A DNA stretch of 6,181 nucleotides from Alphaproteobacteria bacterium (lineage in GTDB: Bacteria > Pseudomonadota > Alphaproteobacteria > Caulobacterales > Maricaulaceae). Below the pieces are notes generated by a model. It was given only the letters and a program-made list of their open reading frames with translations. It had not been told where the DNA came from and searched no databases. The stretch covers positions 1 through 6,181 of the forward strand of contig JAUIEH010000182.1 of NCBI GenBank assembly GCA_030428405.1, written 5' to 3'. Below are positions 5,806 through 6,181 of the stretch, piece by piece. The translations under genes were made by a program, and so were the position numbers. Position 1 is the stretch's first letter, and each line of letters starts with the position of its first letter.

Positions 5806-5829
5806 CCAAAGGGGCTCCCGCCCCTTTGG
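5806..5829. repeat. Perfect hairpin CCAAAGGGG / CCCCTTTGG
   Basis: A 9-bp perfect stem (5806-5814 and 5821-5829) encloses a 6-base loop, CTCCCG. It lies between the stop of the FGE-like gene and the start of the 79-aa ORF, both on the minus strand. It could end the FGE transcript, but no T-run follows on either strand. Alternatives are an mRNA structure near the 79-aa start or a dispersed intergenic palindrome (REP-like). Only one copy is present in this window. Confidence 0.6.
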
Positions 5830-5881
5830 AAACCCCGTAAGGAGGAAAGAACTAAAGACGCAGGAGGTTAGGAAGCCAAGA

Positions 5882-6181
5882 TCAAGGACCTGAAACGGTC
5901 CTGGCCAAACGAAAACCGCCGTCGCTGTAGCGGCTCGATGGGATGAGCCAGTAGCGGGCCGCCGAGCGGAGGAACGGTGGAATGTAGTTCCAGGAACCAC
6001 CGCGGAGAACACGGCGCGAGCAGTCTCCGCTCGTGCGTGCGGAGCCGTTCGTCGGCGCGCCGGAGTAGCTGTCCGCGTTGCAATCTTCCACCCACTCCCA
6101 GACATTGCCGTGCATGTCATGTAGGCCGAGCCGATTGGCGCGATAGGAGCCCACGGCATGGGTCCGATTATCGCTACAAGC
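5882..6181 (-). CDS. FGE/SUMF1-fold family protein, C-terminal part (runs off the window)
   Basis: The minus-strand frame is open to the right edge, showing the last 99 residues. The N-terminus lies outside; the GTG at 6154 is an internal Val (AVGSY), not a start. Motifs are in canonical FGE order: VGSYRAN (10-16), GLHDMHGNVWEW (19-30), VEDC (31-34), VLRGGSWNY (58-66), LRSAARYW (71-78) and GGFRLARTV (88-96). The fold is shared by formylglycine-generating enzyme, EgtB-type sulfoxide synthases and several non-catalytic or unknown members. In sulfatase-activating FGE, two active-site cysteines follow G-G-S; here that segment reads GGSWNYIPPFLRSAAR and has none. The protein is therefore probably not a sulfatase activator, and its reaction is unknown. 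C34 and C54 are the only cysteines in the main visible domain, besides C2. A relic of a similar gene end lies at 3889-3915. Confidence 0.88.
   Translation of the reverse strand, partial: ACSDNRTHAVGSYRANRLGLHDMHGNVWEWVEDCNADSYSGAPTNGSARTSGDCSRRVLRGGSWNYIPPFLRSAARYWLIPSSRYSDGGFRLARTVSGP
5893..5920. repeat. Direct repeat, copy 2, inside the FGE-like gene end
   Basis: This copy encodes the G-G-F-R-L-A-R-T-V end of the intact FGE-like gene on the minus strand. Its partner at 3888-3915 is in a gene-free, decayed stretch. Confidence 0.5.

Noticed and set aside
5227..6159. 310-codon minus-strand frame
   Set aside because: It spans the FGE-like gene, the hairpin and the peptidase end in another frame. 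The FGE motifs lie in a different frame and the product is Arg/Ala/Ser-rich.
1..6181. tRNA genes, CRISPR arrays, insertion sequences and toxin-antitoxin pairs
   Set aside because: No cloverleaf-like sequence, regularly spaced repeats, transposase motifs or paired small overlapping toxin/antitoxin genes were seen by eye on either strand.

Overview
The window is high-GC bacterial DNA. Codons ending in G/C, the set of gene families and the hairpin style fit an alphaproteobacterium, perhaps Caulobacterales/Hyphomonadaceae-like. That placement is an inference from general character, because no marker gene is present. No tRNA, rRNA, CRISPR array, transposase or integrase is visible.

Left part (1-702). 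The window opens inside the 3' end of a plus-strand gene. Its C-terminus looks like that of a RepA/AAA-type ATPase followed by a winged helix. It is followed by about 340 bp without a convincing gene. This stretch holds a cluster of seven GACAC/GTGTC pentamers and a strong nested palindrome built around a C8 run. A replication-type ATPase beside a short-repeat and palindrome cluster suggests the replication or maintenance end of a mobile or integrated element.

Middle part (703-3633). Four minus-strand genes follow one another. In transcription order they are: a two-TM membrane protein with a topoisomerase-type C4 zinc finger; a 218-aa uncharacterised protein with a good Shine-Dalgarno before a TTG start; an exported endonuclease/exonuclease/phosphatase (EEP) family enzyme; and a 121-aa helical hypothetical protein. 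The last three lie close together (68 and 31 bp gaps) and could be one transcript. The zinc-finger gene is separated from them by about 285 bp of more AT-rich DNA containing an inverted repeat. This reads as accessory cargo.

Decayed stretch (3634-4250). There is no convincing gene here. It contains a short minus-strand relic that encodes G-S-F-R-W-A-R-T-L. Its DNA matches the 3' end of the formylglycine-generating-enzyme-like gene at the right edge (24 of 28 bases), which suggests a lost or rearranged paralogue.

Right part (4251-6181). A plus-strand gene encodes a secreted S41-family serine peptidase with the nucleophile motif, but with Arg where CtpA/Prc enzymes have the catalytic Lys. It converges with no gap on a small minus-strand ORF of 79 codons. 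A perfect 9-bp-stem hairpin precedes that ORF. Beyond it lies the C-terminal 99 residues of a minus-strand FGE/SUMF1-fold protein that runs off the window and lacks the sulfatase-FGE active-site cysteines in the visible part.

No complete, clearly novel system can be demonstrated. The best leads are the origin-like repeat cluster at 415-545, the zinc-finger/218-aa/EEP gene group, and the duplicated FGE tail flanking the peptidase.
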